Of a DNA stretch of 64,000 nucleotides, positions 29,109-37,486 are shown piece after piece. The stretch is taken from contig NZ_JALLIX010000025.1 in the NCBI RefSeq assembly GCF_023242365.1, positions 34,554 to 98,553 of the forward strand, written 5' to 3'. The translations under genes and the position numbers were made by a program. This DNA is from Pseudomonas sp. MWU13-2100. Lineage in GTDB: Bacteria > Pseudomonadota > Gammaproteobacteria > Pseudomonadales > Pseudomonadaceae. Each line of letters opens with the position of its first letter. The stretch's first letter is position 1. The notes beneath the pieces were generated by a model that searched no databases, was not told the origin of the DNA, and saw nothing but the letters and a program-made list of their open reading frames with translations.

Positions 29109-29750
29109 ATGAGTTATTTACTTGAACAGTATTGGGGCTGGATGCTGGTGGCCGGGATCCTCGGCTTGCTGGTGGGCTGGCTCGCCAGTCAGACCGCGCG
29201 TCATGTCCACTGGGTCGCCGGTTGGTTGCATGCGGCGTTATGGGTTTTTGCCGTCGGTGTGCTGGTCGCCCTGCTCAAGTTGTTACCGGGGCGTGCCGGG
29301 TTATGGCTGGAAATTGCCTTGTTGTTGTTTGTGGCTTACCTGGTTGGTTGCTGGCTTAGTGCCTGGATTCGTTCCATGCTGGCGGCCGATGTCGCCACCA
29401 GCAGCGCCGGCTCGCGGCCTGGCACCCGGGCGGCGGAAACCGATGCTGCTGGCGCGGGCAACCGTCCGCTGGTCATGGAAAAACCCACGGGGACCCTCGA
29501 TAACCTGAAGTTGATTTCAGGGGTGGGCCATAAGAATGAAGCGCTGCTGCATGAGCTGGGCATCTACCGATTTTCCCAGATCGCCCAATGGACCGATCCG
29601 CAGGTGCACTGGATAGAGCATTACTTCAGCTTTCCCGGGCGGGTCGAGCGCGAGGATTGGCGAGGTCAGGCGCGGATACTGGCGCAAGGCATTGAAACCG
29701 AGTTTGCCAAGCGGGTGAGAAGGGGCGAGGTCGATACGTCTGAAGATTGA
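29109..29750 (+). CDS. Inner-membrane protein with C-terminal helix-hairpin-helix-like domain
   Basis: 213 residues. Three hydrophobic helices in the first 85 residues (WGWMLVAGILGLLVGWLA; WLHAALWVFAVGVLVALLKLL; LWLEIALLLFVAYLVGCWLSAW), a linker, then about residues 135-205 LKLISGVGHKNEALLHELGIYRFSQIAQWTDPQVHWIEHYF, a fold seen at the C-termini of several bacterial membrane proteins and related to the predicted flap-endonuclease-like HhH domain. Role unknown. RBS CAGGAG; cotranscribed with the OmpA-family gene, suggesting an envelope complex. Confidence 0.82.
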   Translation: MSYLLEQYWGWMLVAGILGLLVGWLASQTARHVHWVAGWLHAALWVFAVGVLVALLKLLPGRAGLWLEIALLLFVAYLVGCWLSAWIRSMLAADVATSSAGSRPGTRAAETDAAGAGNRPLVMEKPTGTLDNLKLISGVGHKNEALLHELGIYRFSQIAQWTDPQVHWIEHYFSFPGRVEREDWRGQARILAQGIETEFAKRVRRGEVDTSED

Positions 29751-29937
29751 GGCCCCGATACCCGGCGTCCCGACCAGCCCGCTCGCCACAAGCCCGCGTT
29801 CGCGTCAACGTTCGGGTATCTGGCCTTGCTCCGCAATGCCAGGGCGCTGAGTGCATCCAGGCCACTGCGCTCCTGACAATTGCTGACAGGGGGCTCTGCT
29901 AAACTGCACGCCCCCATTCGGCCAGAGCTTGCCCACC

Positions 29938-30654
29938 GTGTCCCGCACTTCGCGTTTACTGACCTTGCTTCAGGTACTGCGCGCCAAGAGCCGTCCGACC
30001 ACCGCCGCGGCCCTGGCTTGTGAGCTGGAAGTTTCCGAGCGCACGGTCTATCGCGATATCGCCGAGCTCACGGCCCTCGGCGCGCCGATCCAGGGCGAGG
30101 CGGGCGTCGGCTACGTCCTGCGCAGCGGTTTGTTCCTGCCACCGCTGATGCTCAATGCCGATGAAACCGAGGCCATCGTCCTCGGCCTGCAATATGTCGA
30201 TCAACGGGGTGATGAGGTGTTGAGCAAGGCCGCTTCCGATGCCCTGGCCAAGATCGCCGCGGTGCTGGCGCCAGCCGCCCAGGAGGCCCTGCGCAATCCG
30301 ACCCTGCTGCCGGGGCCGCGGGGTTATGGCTACCCGGACAATGCGGTGCCGTTGAATGTGTTTCGCCAGGCCATCCGTGACCAGGCCAAGTTGCATATCG
30401 ACTACGCCGACGTGAACCGGGTGCCCAGCCAGCGACTGATCTGGCCTCTGGCCCTGGGCTTTATGAACGAGGCGCGGGTGGTGGTCGCCTGGTGTGAGTT
30501 GCGCCAGGCCTTGCGGACCTTTCGCACCGACCGCATCGCCACGGCCCGCGAGCAGGGCGAGCGTTATCCGGGCCGGCGCAGCGACCTGCTAAGGCAATGG
30601 CGCAAGCTGTTCGACCAGGACGAACACGAGCGCTTCACTCCTGACAAGAACTGA
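29938..30654 (+). CDS. YafY-type HTH/WYL-domain transcriptional regulator
   Basis: 238 residues from GTG 29938. N-terminal DeoR-like winged helix (SRTSRLLTLLQVLRAKSRPTTAAALACELEVSERTVYRDIAELTALGAPI), middle WYL-type ligand domain (IDYADVNRVPSQRLIWPLALGF, with the WYL signature degenerated) and C-terminal extension. A TTG at 29929 would add three residues, but no RBS fits it. Target unknown; it may control the adjacent SnoaL-like gene. Confidence 0.85.
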   Translation: MSRTSRLLTLLQVLRAKSRPTTAAALACELEVSERTVYRDIAELTALGAPIQGEAGVGYVLRSGLFLPPLMLNADETEAIVLGLQYVDQRGDEVLSKAASDALAKIAAVLAPAAQEALRNPTLLPGPRGYGYPDNAVPLNVFRQAIRDQAKLHIDYADVNRVPSQRLIWPLALGFMNEARVVVAWCELRQALRTFRTDRIATAREQGERYPGRRSDLLRQWRKLFDQDEHERFTPDKN

Positions 30655-30709
30655 CGGAGCCCTGTACTAGGATGGCTCCACCTTCTACCAGCAAGGAGCT
30701 GTGAACAGC

Positions 30710-31051
30710 ATGACCATTCAAACTTCGGTGCTCGCCCCGGCCATCGAGGCCTATATCAGCGCTGCCAATGCCCGCGACAGTTCGGCGGTGGCGAGTTTCT
30801 TCGCCGAGGACGCGAATGTCTTCGACGAAGGCCATCATCGGGTCGGCACCCTCGCCATCGCCCAGTGGATGGATGAAACCGCACGTAAATACCAGCCACG
30901 GGTCGAAGTCCTGGACGTGGCCCAACGCACCGGCAAAGTGCTGGTCAAACAGTTGGTCTCAGGGACTTTTCCCGGCGGTTCGGTGGAGTTGCGCTACGTG
31001 TTCCGGCTCAACGAGCAGGGCAAGATCGCCCGGTTGGATATTTCCCTCTAG
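30710..31051 (+). CDS. SnoaL/NTF2-like protein
   Basis: 113 residues, whole length an NTF2-like alpha+beta cone (LAPAIEAYISAANARDSSAVASFFAEDANVFDEGHHRVGTLAIAQWM). These proteins bind or isomerise small hydrophobic ligands; the substrate is unknown. ATG 30710 is preceded by AAGGAG at 11 nt; GTG 30701 is too close to that RBS. Follows the WYL regulator by 55 bp on the same strand. Confidence 0.82.
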   Translation: MTIQTSVLAPAIEAYISAANARDSSAVASFFAEDANVFDEGHHRVGTLAIAQWMDETARKYQPRVEVLDVAQRTGKVLVKQLVSGTFPGGSVELRYVFRLNEQGKIARLDISL

Positions 31052-31101
31052 GACAAGCTGGCATACTGCACGGCCTCCCGGTTGCGAGCCTGCACGACGC
31101 C

Positions 31102-32232
31102 ATGACTGTCGATTCTCCCCTGAGTGCCTACCGCGCTGCCGTCGAGCAGCGCGGCTTTCTCCATGACCAGGCCCAATGGCAGGCGGTGCAGGCCTTGCAG
31201 CGCTGCCACGAGGCGTTGCACCAGGGCCAGGTGCCCAAGGGCGTTTATCTCTGGGGGCCGGTCGGGCGCGGCAAGACCTGGTTGATGGATCAGTTCCACC
31301 AGACCTTGCGCGTGCCGTCGCGGCGCCAGCATTTCCATCATTTCATGGGCTGGGTCCACCAGCGTTCGTTCCAGCTCAGCGGCATCGCCGACCCGCTGCG
31401 GGCCCTGGCCCGTGAGCTGGCCGTGGAGATCCGGGTGCTGTGTTTCGATGAGCTGTTTGTCAACGATATCGGCGATGCGATCATCCTCGGACGGCTGTTC
31501 CAGGTGATGTTCGACGAGGGCGTGGTGATCGTCGCCACTTCCAATCAGCCACCACAGAAGCTCTATGCCGATGGTTTCAACCGCGAGCGTTTCCTGCCGG
31601 CGATCGCTGCCATCGAGCAGCATATGGACGTGGTCGATGTCGATGGCGGCGAGGATCATCGCCTGCATCCGGGGGCCGGTGTACAGCGTTACTGGGTCGA
31701 ACCCGAGGGGCCGTCGGCTCCGCTTGCCGAAGCGTTCAAGGCGCTGACCGCCGGGCAACCGCTGTCTGCTGAACCGGTCGCCATGGGCTATCGGACCCTG
31801 GCGGTGCTGCGGGCCTCGCCGACGGTGCTCTGGTGCCGCTATGCCGAGCTGTGCGAGCAGCCCCTGGCGGCCATGGACTTCATGGCGCTGTGTGATCGTT
31901 ACACGGCGATTTTCCTCAGCGAGGTGCCCAACCTCAGTGCCCGCCAGCGTCCCGGGCGGATCGCCCGCGGCACCGAGGACGCGGCGCGGCGTGTCGATGC
32001 CGGCGACCGCGAGTTGCCGCAATTGTCGGTCCATGACGATAGCGTTCGGCGCTTCATTGCCCTGGTGGACGAGTGCTACGACCGCAAGGTGCCGCTGTAT
32101 ATCGCCGCCCAGGTGCCGCTGGATGAGCTGTACACCGAAGGTTACCTGGCATTCCCGTTTCGCCGCACCCTCAGCCGTTTGCGCGAGATGCAGTTGCAGC
32201 GCTTCACCCCGGTATCAGCCAGCCCTGAATAA
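31102..32232 (+). CDS. zapE: AFG1/ZapE-family AAA+ ATPase
   Basis: 376 residues. Walker A GPVGRGKTWLMDQF (about 51-64), Walker B VLCFDELFVNDIGDA (about 112-126), sensor-1 VIVATSNQPPQKLY, all typical of the AFG1/LACE1/ZapE family, which in E. coli acts at the Z-ring. Could be a second family member rather than the principal ZapE, because the N-terminus is short. The last 29 bp overlap the convergent DUF4010 gene. Confidence 0.85.
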   Translation: MTVDSPLSAYRAAVEQRGFLHDQAQWQAVQALQRCHEALHQGQVPKGVYLWGPVGRGKTWLMDQFHQTLRVPSRRQHFHHFMGWVHQRSFQLSGIADPLRALARELAVEIRVLCFDELFVNDIGDAIILGRLFQVMFDEGVVIVATSNQPPQKLYADGFNRERFLPAIAAIEQHMDVVDVDGGEDHRLHPGAGVQRYWVEPEGPSAPLAEAFKALTAGQPLSAEPVAMGYRTLAVLRASPTVLWCRYAELCEQPLAAMDFMALCDRYTAIFLSEVPNLSARQRPGRIARGTEDAARRVDAGDRELPQLSVHDDSVRRFIALVDECYDRKVPLYIAAQVPLDELYTEGYLAFPFRRTLSRLREMQLQRFTPVSASPE

Positions 32233-33457
32233 GCGTGCCGGCCCACAAGGCCAGCAGGATCAGCAATTGCGCCGGCACCACCTGCCGGGCGAAGGCCGCG
32301 CCGCCGCTGGACCAGGCCATCACACACTTGGACAGGGTATTGGTACCGAAGGCCGCCAGAATCGGCCATCGGGCGCTTTCGGCCAGCAGTTGGCCGGATT
32401 TGACCAGCGCGGCCACCGACGCCGAGGCCGAGTGGACATCGGCCAGGCCGCCCAGCATCGAGGCGGCAAACAATCCGGAGATGCCAAATCGGGCCTGCAG
32501 GGCGCTGGTCACGAAAAACAGGCTTGAGATACCGGTTGCGACCATCAGCGTCAATTTGAGGTTGAAGGCATGCCCGACATTTATCGGTTGGCCGATCTGC
32601 GTGTCTGTGGAGTTCACCAGCCGCAGTGTATAGGACAAGGTCACCGCGCTGCCCAGCAGGAAGGGTAACCAGAGCCGGACAAGAGTGGCCGGGCTGATGG
32701 CGCTCAACACCAGGCTGAGCAGGATTGTCGTGGCCAGGTTCGAGAGGATCGCCGCGGTGGCGGCCTGTTGCATAAGCTCGGGTTGCTGGCGCGCGCGGCT
32801 GCCCATGGCGGCGATAGTCGCGGTGCTCGACACGAAGCCGGAGGCGATTGCGGCCAGGCTCAACCCGTACCGGGCACCCAATACCCGAATGGCGACATGC
32901 CCGAGGGCGCTGACCCCCATTATCAGTACCGTCAGCAGACAGATCGAGCGGGGGTTGATGGCCTGATAGGGCCCGATGAACGCATTGGGCACCAGGGGCA
33001 TGATCACCAGGGCGGCGGTGGCCAGGATCAGCCCATCCTTGACTTCGGTTTCGCTCAACTGGTTCAGTGCGAAGCGGTGCAGGCTCTGTCGGAAGTTCAG
33101 CAACAGCGTCAGGATCACCGCCAGGGCCACCGCCAATCCGGCCTTGCTGTTGCACAAGGCGCCCAGCAGCAGGACCAGCAGCAGGGCGACCCCGGTGGTC
33201 ATGCCGGGGTCCTCGCTGCGCCGCTTGAAGTAGGCCATGCTGGCGAGCATCGCCAGGGCCAGGGTCAGGGCGCTGAGCAGCAAGGGACCGCCGAGCAGCA
33301 GGCCGACATAGCCGAGCAGGGAGGTCAGGGCGAAGGTGCGCAGGCCGGCGAAGCGGCGGTCCGCTCCCTCGCCTTTCTTGCGTTCGCGTTCGAAGCCGAC
33401 CAGCAGGCCCAGGCCCAGGGCCGAGGCCAGGTTGGTGGCATGAATCAAGGTTTCCAT
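32204..33457 (-). CDS. MgtC/SapB-DUF4010-type integral membrane protein
   Basis: 417 residues with about 12 hydrophobic helices. The N-terminal MgtC-like half has LASALGLGLLVGFERERKKGEG and AGLRTFALTSLLGYVG; the C-terminal half is DUF4010 (FNLKLTLMVATGISSLFFVTSAL, GLFAASMLGGLADVHSASASVAAL). Transport role not established. A perfect Anr/FNR-type box (33511-33524) lies 54 bp upstream of the start, which predicts induction at low oxygen and links it to the USP island. The 3' end overlaps zapE. Confidence 0.86.
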   Translation of the reverse strand: METLIHATNLASALGLGLLVGFERERKKGEGADRRFAGLRTFALTSLLGYVGLLLGGPLLLSALTLALAMLASMAYFKRRSEDPGMTTGVALLLVLLLGALCNSKAGLAVALAVILTLLLNFRQSLHRFALNQLSETEVKDGLILATAALVIMPLVPNAFIGPYQAINPRSICLLTVLIMGVSALGHVAIRVLGARYGLSLAAIASGFVSSTATIAAMGSRARQQPELMQQAATAAILSNLATTILLSLVLSAISPATLVRLWLPFLLGSAVTLSYTLRLVNSTDTQIGQPINVGHAFNLKLTLMVATGISSLFFVTSALQARFGISGLFAASMLGGLADVHSASASVAALVKSGQLLAESARWPILAAFGTNTLSKCVMAWSSGGAAFARQVVPAQLLILLALWAGTLIQGWLIPG

Positions 33458-33510
33458 ACTGCGGACCCCAGTGTGTTCGCTCAGAGTGACGTCTGGCGGG
33501 CAGCAGGCAT

Positions 33511-33524
33511 TTGATATTCATCAA
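33511..33524. promoter_or_regulatory. Anr/FNR box, DUF4010 promoter
   Basis: TTGATATTCATCAA is an exact match to the FNR/Anr consensus TTGAT-N4-ATCAA. Its position 54 bp upstream of the minus-strand DUF4010 start suits class II activation at about -41. Confidence 0.85.
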
Positions 33525-33575
33525 GGCGCTGAACGGACAAGGTCATCTTTGGCTGATTTCATCCGAGGAGGTGCC

Positions 33576-33589
33576 TTGACGTAAATCAA
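33576..33589. promoter_or_regulatory. Anr/FNR box, first USP promoter
   Basis: TTGACGTAAATCAA matches the Anr consensus with a single permitted C. It lies 127 bp upstream of the USP start at 33716, back to back with the box that serves the divergent DUF4010 gene. Confidence 0.85.
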
Positions 33590-33715
33590 GCTCGTGGGGC
33601 CAGCGCGCTTCATCATGAACGCACTGTCTCGATCTCCCTGTGAAGGTGAGATTTGCCCGGTGGTATTTGAATCCATGCCACTGTGGGCCGGGAATCTGCT
33701 GCCCAGAGGTGCGCC

Positions 33716-34630
33716 ATGTCCGACTACCACCGTATTCTTTTATTGGCTCCCGCCGAGATGAACCGCAGCCCCGCGTTCGAGCGGGCCACCGAGCTGGCCC
33801 TGTCCAGCGGGGCCGCCCTGCATATCCTGGCCTTCGACTATGTGCCGACCCTTGACATGGCCACGCTGTTCGACCAGAAGGCCATGACCCAGGCCCGCGA
33901 GGGCTACCTGGACCTGCATCGGCGCTGGCTGCGCCAGGAGACGGATCACCTGCGGGGCCGGGGCCTGGATGTAAGCTGCAATATTTTCTGGCGCCATCAT
34001 CCGTTGCAAGCGATCCTTGAGTACGTCCGTGACCTGGATATCGACCTGCTGATCAAGGATGTTCATCTGGAGTCGGGGCTCAAGCGCCTGTTCGCCACGC
34101 CGCTTGACTGGCAGTTGTTGCGCGATTGCCCGGTTCCAGTGCATCTGGTGGCCAGTCATAGTCAGGCGTTGCCGCGCCATGTCCTGGTGGCGGTGGATTT
34201 AGGCAGGGAACAGTCCGAGGAGTGTTTCAACGACAGGCTGGTCCAGGCCGGGCAGGTGTTTGCCCGCCAATGCGCGGCGACGTTCAGCCTGGTGCATGTG
34301 CATGACAAGTCCCGTTCCTATGTCCACGAGATGGGCTGGGGTACCTTGCCGATGGCCGAGGGGCTGGAAATGGCCAGCCGTGCCAATGAGCAGCAGGGAT
34401 TCAAGGTCCTGGCGGAGCGCAACGGGGTCGAGAAGAACCAGCGACATTTCCTCACGGGGGCGGTGATCGAGAGCCTTGGTGCCTTCGTCGAGCACAACGC
34501 GGTGGATGTCATGGTGATGGGCACCCGCCACTCCCACGGCCTGGACAGTATCCTCGGCAGCACGGCGGAAAATGTCCTGTATCGCAGTACGTGCAGTCTC
34601 CTGACTCTGAGTCCGGAGTACCAGGGCTGA
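33716..34630 (+). CDS. Tandem-domain universal stress protein 1 (UspE-like)
   Basis: 304 residues, two USP domains (about 1-145 and 150-304). Start MSDYHRILLLAPAEMNRSPAFERA with RBS AGAGGT. The first domain ends LIKDVHLESGLKRLFATPLDWQLLRDCPVPVHLV, a block shared by all four USPs here. The second ends VMVMGTRHSHGLDSILGSTAENVL, an ATP-binding-type glycine loop. Pseudomonas USPs of this kind are Anr-induced and aid anaerobic and stationary survival. Anr-type box upstream, terminator hairpin just after the stop. Confidence 0.92.
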   Translation: MSDYHRILLLAPAEMNRSPAFERATELALSSGAALHILAFDYVPTLDMATLFDQKAMTQAREGYLDLHRRWLRQETDHLRGRGLDVSCNIFWRHHPLQAILEYVRDLDIDLLIKDVHLESGLKRLFATPLDWQLLRDCPVPVHLVASHSQALPRHVLVAVDLGREQSEECFNDRLVQAGQVFARQCAATFSLVHVHDKSRSYVHEMGWGTLPMAEGLEMASRANEQQGFKVLAERNGVEKNQRHFLTGAVIESLGAFVEHNAVDVMVMGTRHSHGLDSILGSTAENVLYRSTCSLLTLSPEYQG

Positions 34631-34637
34631 AAAAAAT

Positions 34638-34678
34638 GCCCCTGGCGCGGACCGGGAAATACGCTCCGCGCCAGGGGC
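34638..34678. terminator. Bidirectional rho-independent terminator
   Basis: Perfect 14-bp stem GCCCCTGGCGCGGA with its complement around a 13-nt loop. Read on the minus strand it is followed by a T-run, so it is best for the GNAT gene at 34699; it also follows the USP stop on the plus strand. Confidence 0.85.
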
Positions 34679-34698
34679 TCTCGTTCAGTCTTACAGCC

Positions 34699-35262
34699 TT
34701 ACAGCGACAGCCGATGAATCACCTGGGTCGCGTCGTCGGGGTCGCGTTCGCGACTGAAGTGCAGGTCGTCGGCCAGTTGGCGCATGTGCACATTGGACGC
34801 ACTGTCGATGGAGTACATCTGGGTAAAATTGTTTTTCCGGGCCGCTTCGATCAGATGCTTCATCAGGAGCGTGCCCAGGCCGCGGTGTTGCCAGTCATCG
34901 GCGACGGTAATGGCGCACTCGCATTCGTGCTCGGCGCCCGAGGCGGCATAACGGCTGATCCCCACTTCACGCAACTGGCCATTGTCATGGGCCAGGGCCA
35001 CGTAGGCCACGCGGTTGTGGGTGTCGACATTCATCAGTTGGTTCATCAGGACGGGGCTGGGATCGACGATTTCGCCGAGAAAGCGCTGGTGGCGCGATTC
35101 CGGGGACAGGCGCTGGATAAAGGCCTTTTCCCGCTCGCGGTCCTCGACACGCAGGGGCCGGATCAGGACATGGGTACCGTCCTGCAGGGCTTCGATCCAG
35201 TGTTCGCCTGTCACCGAGGAAAAGTCGGGCAGGTTCAGGGCGGGGCTATTGAGGTCGGGCAT
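34699..35262 (-). CDS. GNAT-family acetyltransferase in the Anr island
   Basis: 187 residues. The GNAT domain occupies residues about 32-185: LIRPLRVEDREREKAFIQRLSPESRHQRF, CAITVADDWQHRGLGTLLMKHLIEAARKNNF (Q/RxxGxG/A loop). It resembles the C-terminal acetyltransferase part of protein lysine acetyltransferases of the Pat/Acs type, without the NDP-forming synthetase domains. An FNR-like box at 35340-35353 precedes it by 78 bp. Substrate unknown; protein acetylation under low oxygen is a plausible inference. Confidence 0.85.
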   Translation of the reverse strand: MPDLNSPALNLPDFSSVTGEHWIEALQDGTHVLIRPLRVEDREREKAFIQRLSPESRHQRFLGEIVDPSPVLMNQLMNVDTHNRVAYVALAHDNGQLREVGISRYAASGAEHECECAITVADDWQHRGLGTLLMKHLIEAARKNNFTQMYSIDSASNVHMRQLADDLHFSRERDPDDATQVIHRLSL

Positions 35263-35339
35263 GATCAGAACTCCTCGAACAGGTACGGTCGTGGGCCGGT
35301 ATCGGTGTTCTGTTTTTACGCCACGGCGGGTGCCCGCGC

Positions 35340-35353
35340 TTGATTCAAGTCAA
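35340..35353. promoter_or_regulatory. Anr/FNR-like box upstream of GNAT gene
   Basis: TTGATTCAAGTCAA has a perfect left half and one mismatch in the right half (GTCAA for ATCAA). It lies between the GNAT gene and the end of the FNR-type gene. Confidence 0.65.
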
Positions 35354-35374
35354 GCAGGGGCACAACTTGCCTGG

Positions 35375-36136
35375 CTACAACGGGGTGCCGTGCTGTCCGC
35401 AACCGGCGATCAGTGCCTTCAAGCCCATCGGGTCAAGGATCTTCACTTCCCGTGCGTGGACCTCCAGCAGGTTCAGCTCCCGCAGCCGGGCGATCCCGCG
35501 GCTGATGGTTTCCAGGCGCAGGCCCAGGTAGGAGCCGATTTCTTCGCGGCGCATGCGCAGGATGAAGCTGTACGGCGAGTAGCCGCGCAGGGACAAGCGT
35601 TGCGAGAGGTTGAGGAAGAACGCCGCCAGGCGCTCGTCCGAGTTCATATTGCCCATCATCAGCAGCAGGCTGTGGTCCCTGACGATTTCCCGGCTCATCA
35701 GTTTGTTCAGGTTGTGCTGCAGGGAGGGCAGGTCCCGGGACAAACGCTCCAGCTGCGAAAAATGGATCGGGCAGACTTCACTGTCCTCCAGTGCCACGGC
35801 ATTGCAGGCGTGGCGGTCTTCGCTGATGGCATCCATGCCGAGCATTTCCCCGGTCATCTGGAAACCGGTGACCTGCTCGCGACCATCCTCCGAGGTCAGG
35901 GTGGTCTTGAAAAACCCCAGGCGTACCGCGTACAGGGCGTGCAGCGGATCGCCCTGGCGGTAGAGGGTGTTACCTTTCTTGATCTTGACGCGCTGGACGA
36001 TCAGGTCGTCCAGACGTTTGACTTCGGAGTCGTTCAAACCCAGTGGCAGGCACAGTTCCAGCACGCTGCAATTGGCACAGGCGGATTTCAGGCCCAAGGG
36101 TTTGAGATTGAGCTTGAGTTTTTCGCTATTGTCCAC
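35375..36136 (-). CDS. FNR/Anr-type oxygen-sensing regulator
   Basis: 253 residues. Cys20, Cys23, Cys29 (SACANCSVLELCLP) and Cys111 (DRHACNAV) match the four ligands of an oxygen-labile [4Fe-4S] cluster. Then come a cyclic-nucleotide-binding fold, a dimer helix, and the C-terminal HTH EEIGSYLGLRLETISRGIARL, whose E-x2-SR recognition helix reads TTGAT-N4-ATCAA sites. P. putida has three such paralogues, one of them near USP genes as I recall; this gene sits in that setting, not beside hemN/cco, so it is probably a secondary paralogue rather than the main Anr. It is flanked by six matching boxes. Confidence 0.92.
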   Translation of the reverse strand: MDNSEKLKLNLKPLGLKSACANCSVLELCLPLGLNDSEVKRLDDLIVQRVKIKKGNTLYRQGDPLHALYAVRLGFFKTTLTSEDGREQVTGFQMTGEMLGMDAISEDRHACNAVALEDSEVCPIHFSQLERLSRDLPSLQHNLNKLMSREIVRDHSLLLMMGNMNSDERLAAFFLNLSQRLSLRGYSPYSFILRMRREEIGSYLGLRLETISRGIARLRELNLLEVHAREVKILDPMGLKALIAGCGQHGTPL

Positions 36137-36237
36137 GGGGAGTTCCTCTGTGTCGGCGGTTAGAGGGCATCCAAATCGGGGAGGAACACCGATAAAACAG
36201 GCGCCGTCGGCTCAGATTAGCAGGTGTAGCGGGTTGT

Positions 36238-36251
36238 TTGAGATAAATCAA
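36238..36251. promoter_or_regulatory. Anr/FNR-like box between fnr-type gene and second USP
   Basis: TTGAGATAAATCAA, one mismatch to the consensus. It sits 70 bp upstream of the USP start at 36321 and 102 bp from the divergent regulator start, so it could serve either or allow autoregulation. Confidence 0.7.
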
Positions 36252-36320
36252 GCGAGCGGTCTGGAAGTGAGGCGATGGTAAGTCGTGGATTGTCCATCGT
36301 TCCCTTCTGGAGCCCCCGTC

Positions 36321-37223
36321 ATGAGCGACTATCAACGCATTCTGCTGATTACCGATACCCACTGCCAGGCGACCCCCGCCCTGCACCGCGCGGCGACCCT
36401 GGCGCGAGCCTGCAAGGCGGCTGTGCACCTGGTGCTCTTCGACTTTGTCGAGTCCATCGCGGCCATGACCCTGTTCAACCACGGCGCCGGTACCCTGGCC
36501 CGGGAAGGCTATCTGGACAAAAAACGTGAAAAACTCGCCGAACTGGCCCACAGCCTCACCAACCAGGGCCTGGAGGTGAGCTACGACGTGGTCTGGTCGC
36601 AACATCCCCATGCGGCGATTCGTGACTACGTCAAGGACATCGCGGTCGACCTGGTGGTCAAGGACCTGCAGATCGAGTCGCAACTCAAATGCGCGCTGCT
36701 CGGCCCCACCGACTGGCACCTGGTGCGCCAGTGCAGCAAGCCGGTGATGCTGGTCCGGCACGATGCGCCACCGCGGCCGAAGAATTTCGTCGCGGCGGTG
36801 GCCCTGGAGAATGTCGGCGACGGTGAAAGCACCCGCGACGACCAGGTGATTCGCCTGGCCAGCGAACTGGCGATGATCTGCGACGCGGACCTGGAACTGC
36901 TGCACGCCTGCGATATTATCGCCGGTTATGAGTTGATGCAGGAATACCCTTGGGATTCGGACGCCGCGGCGGCCCTGCAGAAATTGCGCAGCCAGGCTTT
37001 CGATGACCTGGCCAGGGCGCATCAGGTCCCCGGTCGCCGCCGGCATTTCCTGTTGGGGCAGGCGATCCAGCGGGTGGAGGAGTTTGTCCGCGAACGTGAG
37101 GTGGACACCCTGGTCATCGGCCGCTCCCAGGCCGATGCCTTTCCCTGGCTGGGCAGCTTTGCCGAGTCGCTGTTGTCACAGCCCCCTTGTTCCGTGCTGA
37201 CCCTCGGTACCGACTCGCTCTGA
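36321..37223 (+). CDS. Tandem-domain universal stress protein 2
   Basis: 300 residues. MSDYQRILLITDTHCQATPALHRAATLARACKAAVHLVLF begins the first USP domain, closed by VVKDLQIESQLKCALLGPTDWHLVRQCSKPVMLV. In the second domain the ATP loop is altered (VIGRSQADAFPWLGSFAESLL instead of G-x-GST), so nucleotide binding may be lost. RBS CTGGAG precedes ATG 36321. Divergent from the FNR-type regulator and preceded by an Anr-like box. Confidence 0.9.
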   Translation: MSDYQRILLITDTHCQATPALHRAATLARACKAAVHLVLFDFVESIAAMTLFNHGAGTLAREGYLDKKREKLAELAHSLTNQGLEVSYDVVWSQHPHAAIRDYVKDIAVDLVVKDLQIESQLKCALLGPTDWHLVRQCSKPVMLVRHDAPPRPKNFVAAVALENVGDGESTRDDQVIRLASELAMICDADLELLHACDIIAGYELMQEYPWDSDAAAALQKLRSQAFDDLARAHQVPGRRRHFLLGQAIQRVEEFVREREVDTLVIGRSQADAFPWLGSFAESLLSQPPCSVLTLGTDSL

Positions 37224-37340
37224 GCCTTGCATCCGGCGGCCGCCGCCCGGAGCGAGGCGGCGGTCGGCCTGTTCTGGCGGGCCTTGATCGAGTCGACGTC
37301 GATGAAGGTGCCGGCGAGCACGCCGGCAAGCCATCGGCGC

Positions 37341-37354
37341 TTGATGTAAATCAA
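37341..37354. promoter_or_regulatory. Anr/FNR box upstream of third USP
   Basis: TTGATGTAAATCAA, an exact TTGAT-N4-ATCAA match, 133 bp upstream of the TTG start of the USP at 37487. Confidence 0.88.
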
Positions 37355-37486
37355 GGGCCTGTCTGCCGGGCACCGCAGAATCGGAGATGACCGATTCTCT
37401 TTCGGGTGGCCACCTTCAATCCTTGTCTTGTGAAGTCGTTGCCCGCTACCCGGTGCGCTCGACAGGGCGTGCCTTGGAGGTGTTCC

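Noticed and set aside
36137..36320. A small gene between the FNR-type regulator and USP 2
   Set aside because: Only a short divergent promoter region with an Anr-like box; no frame with RBS and conservation.
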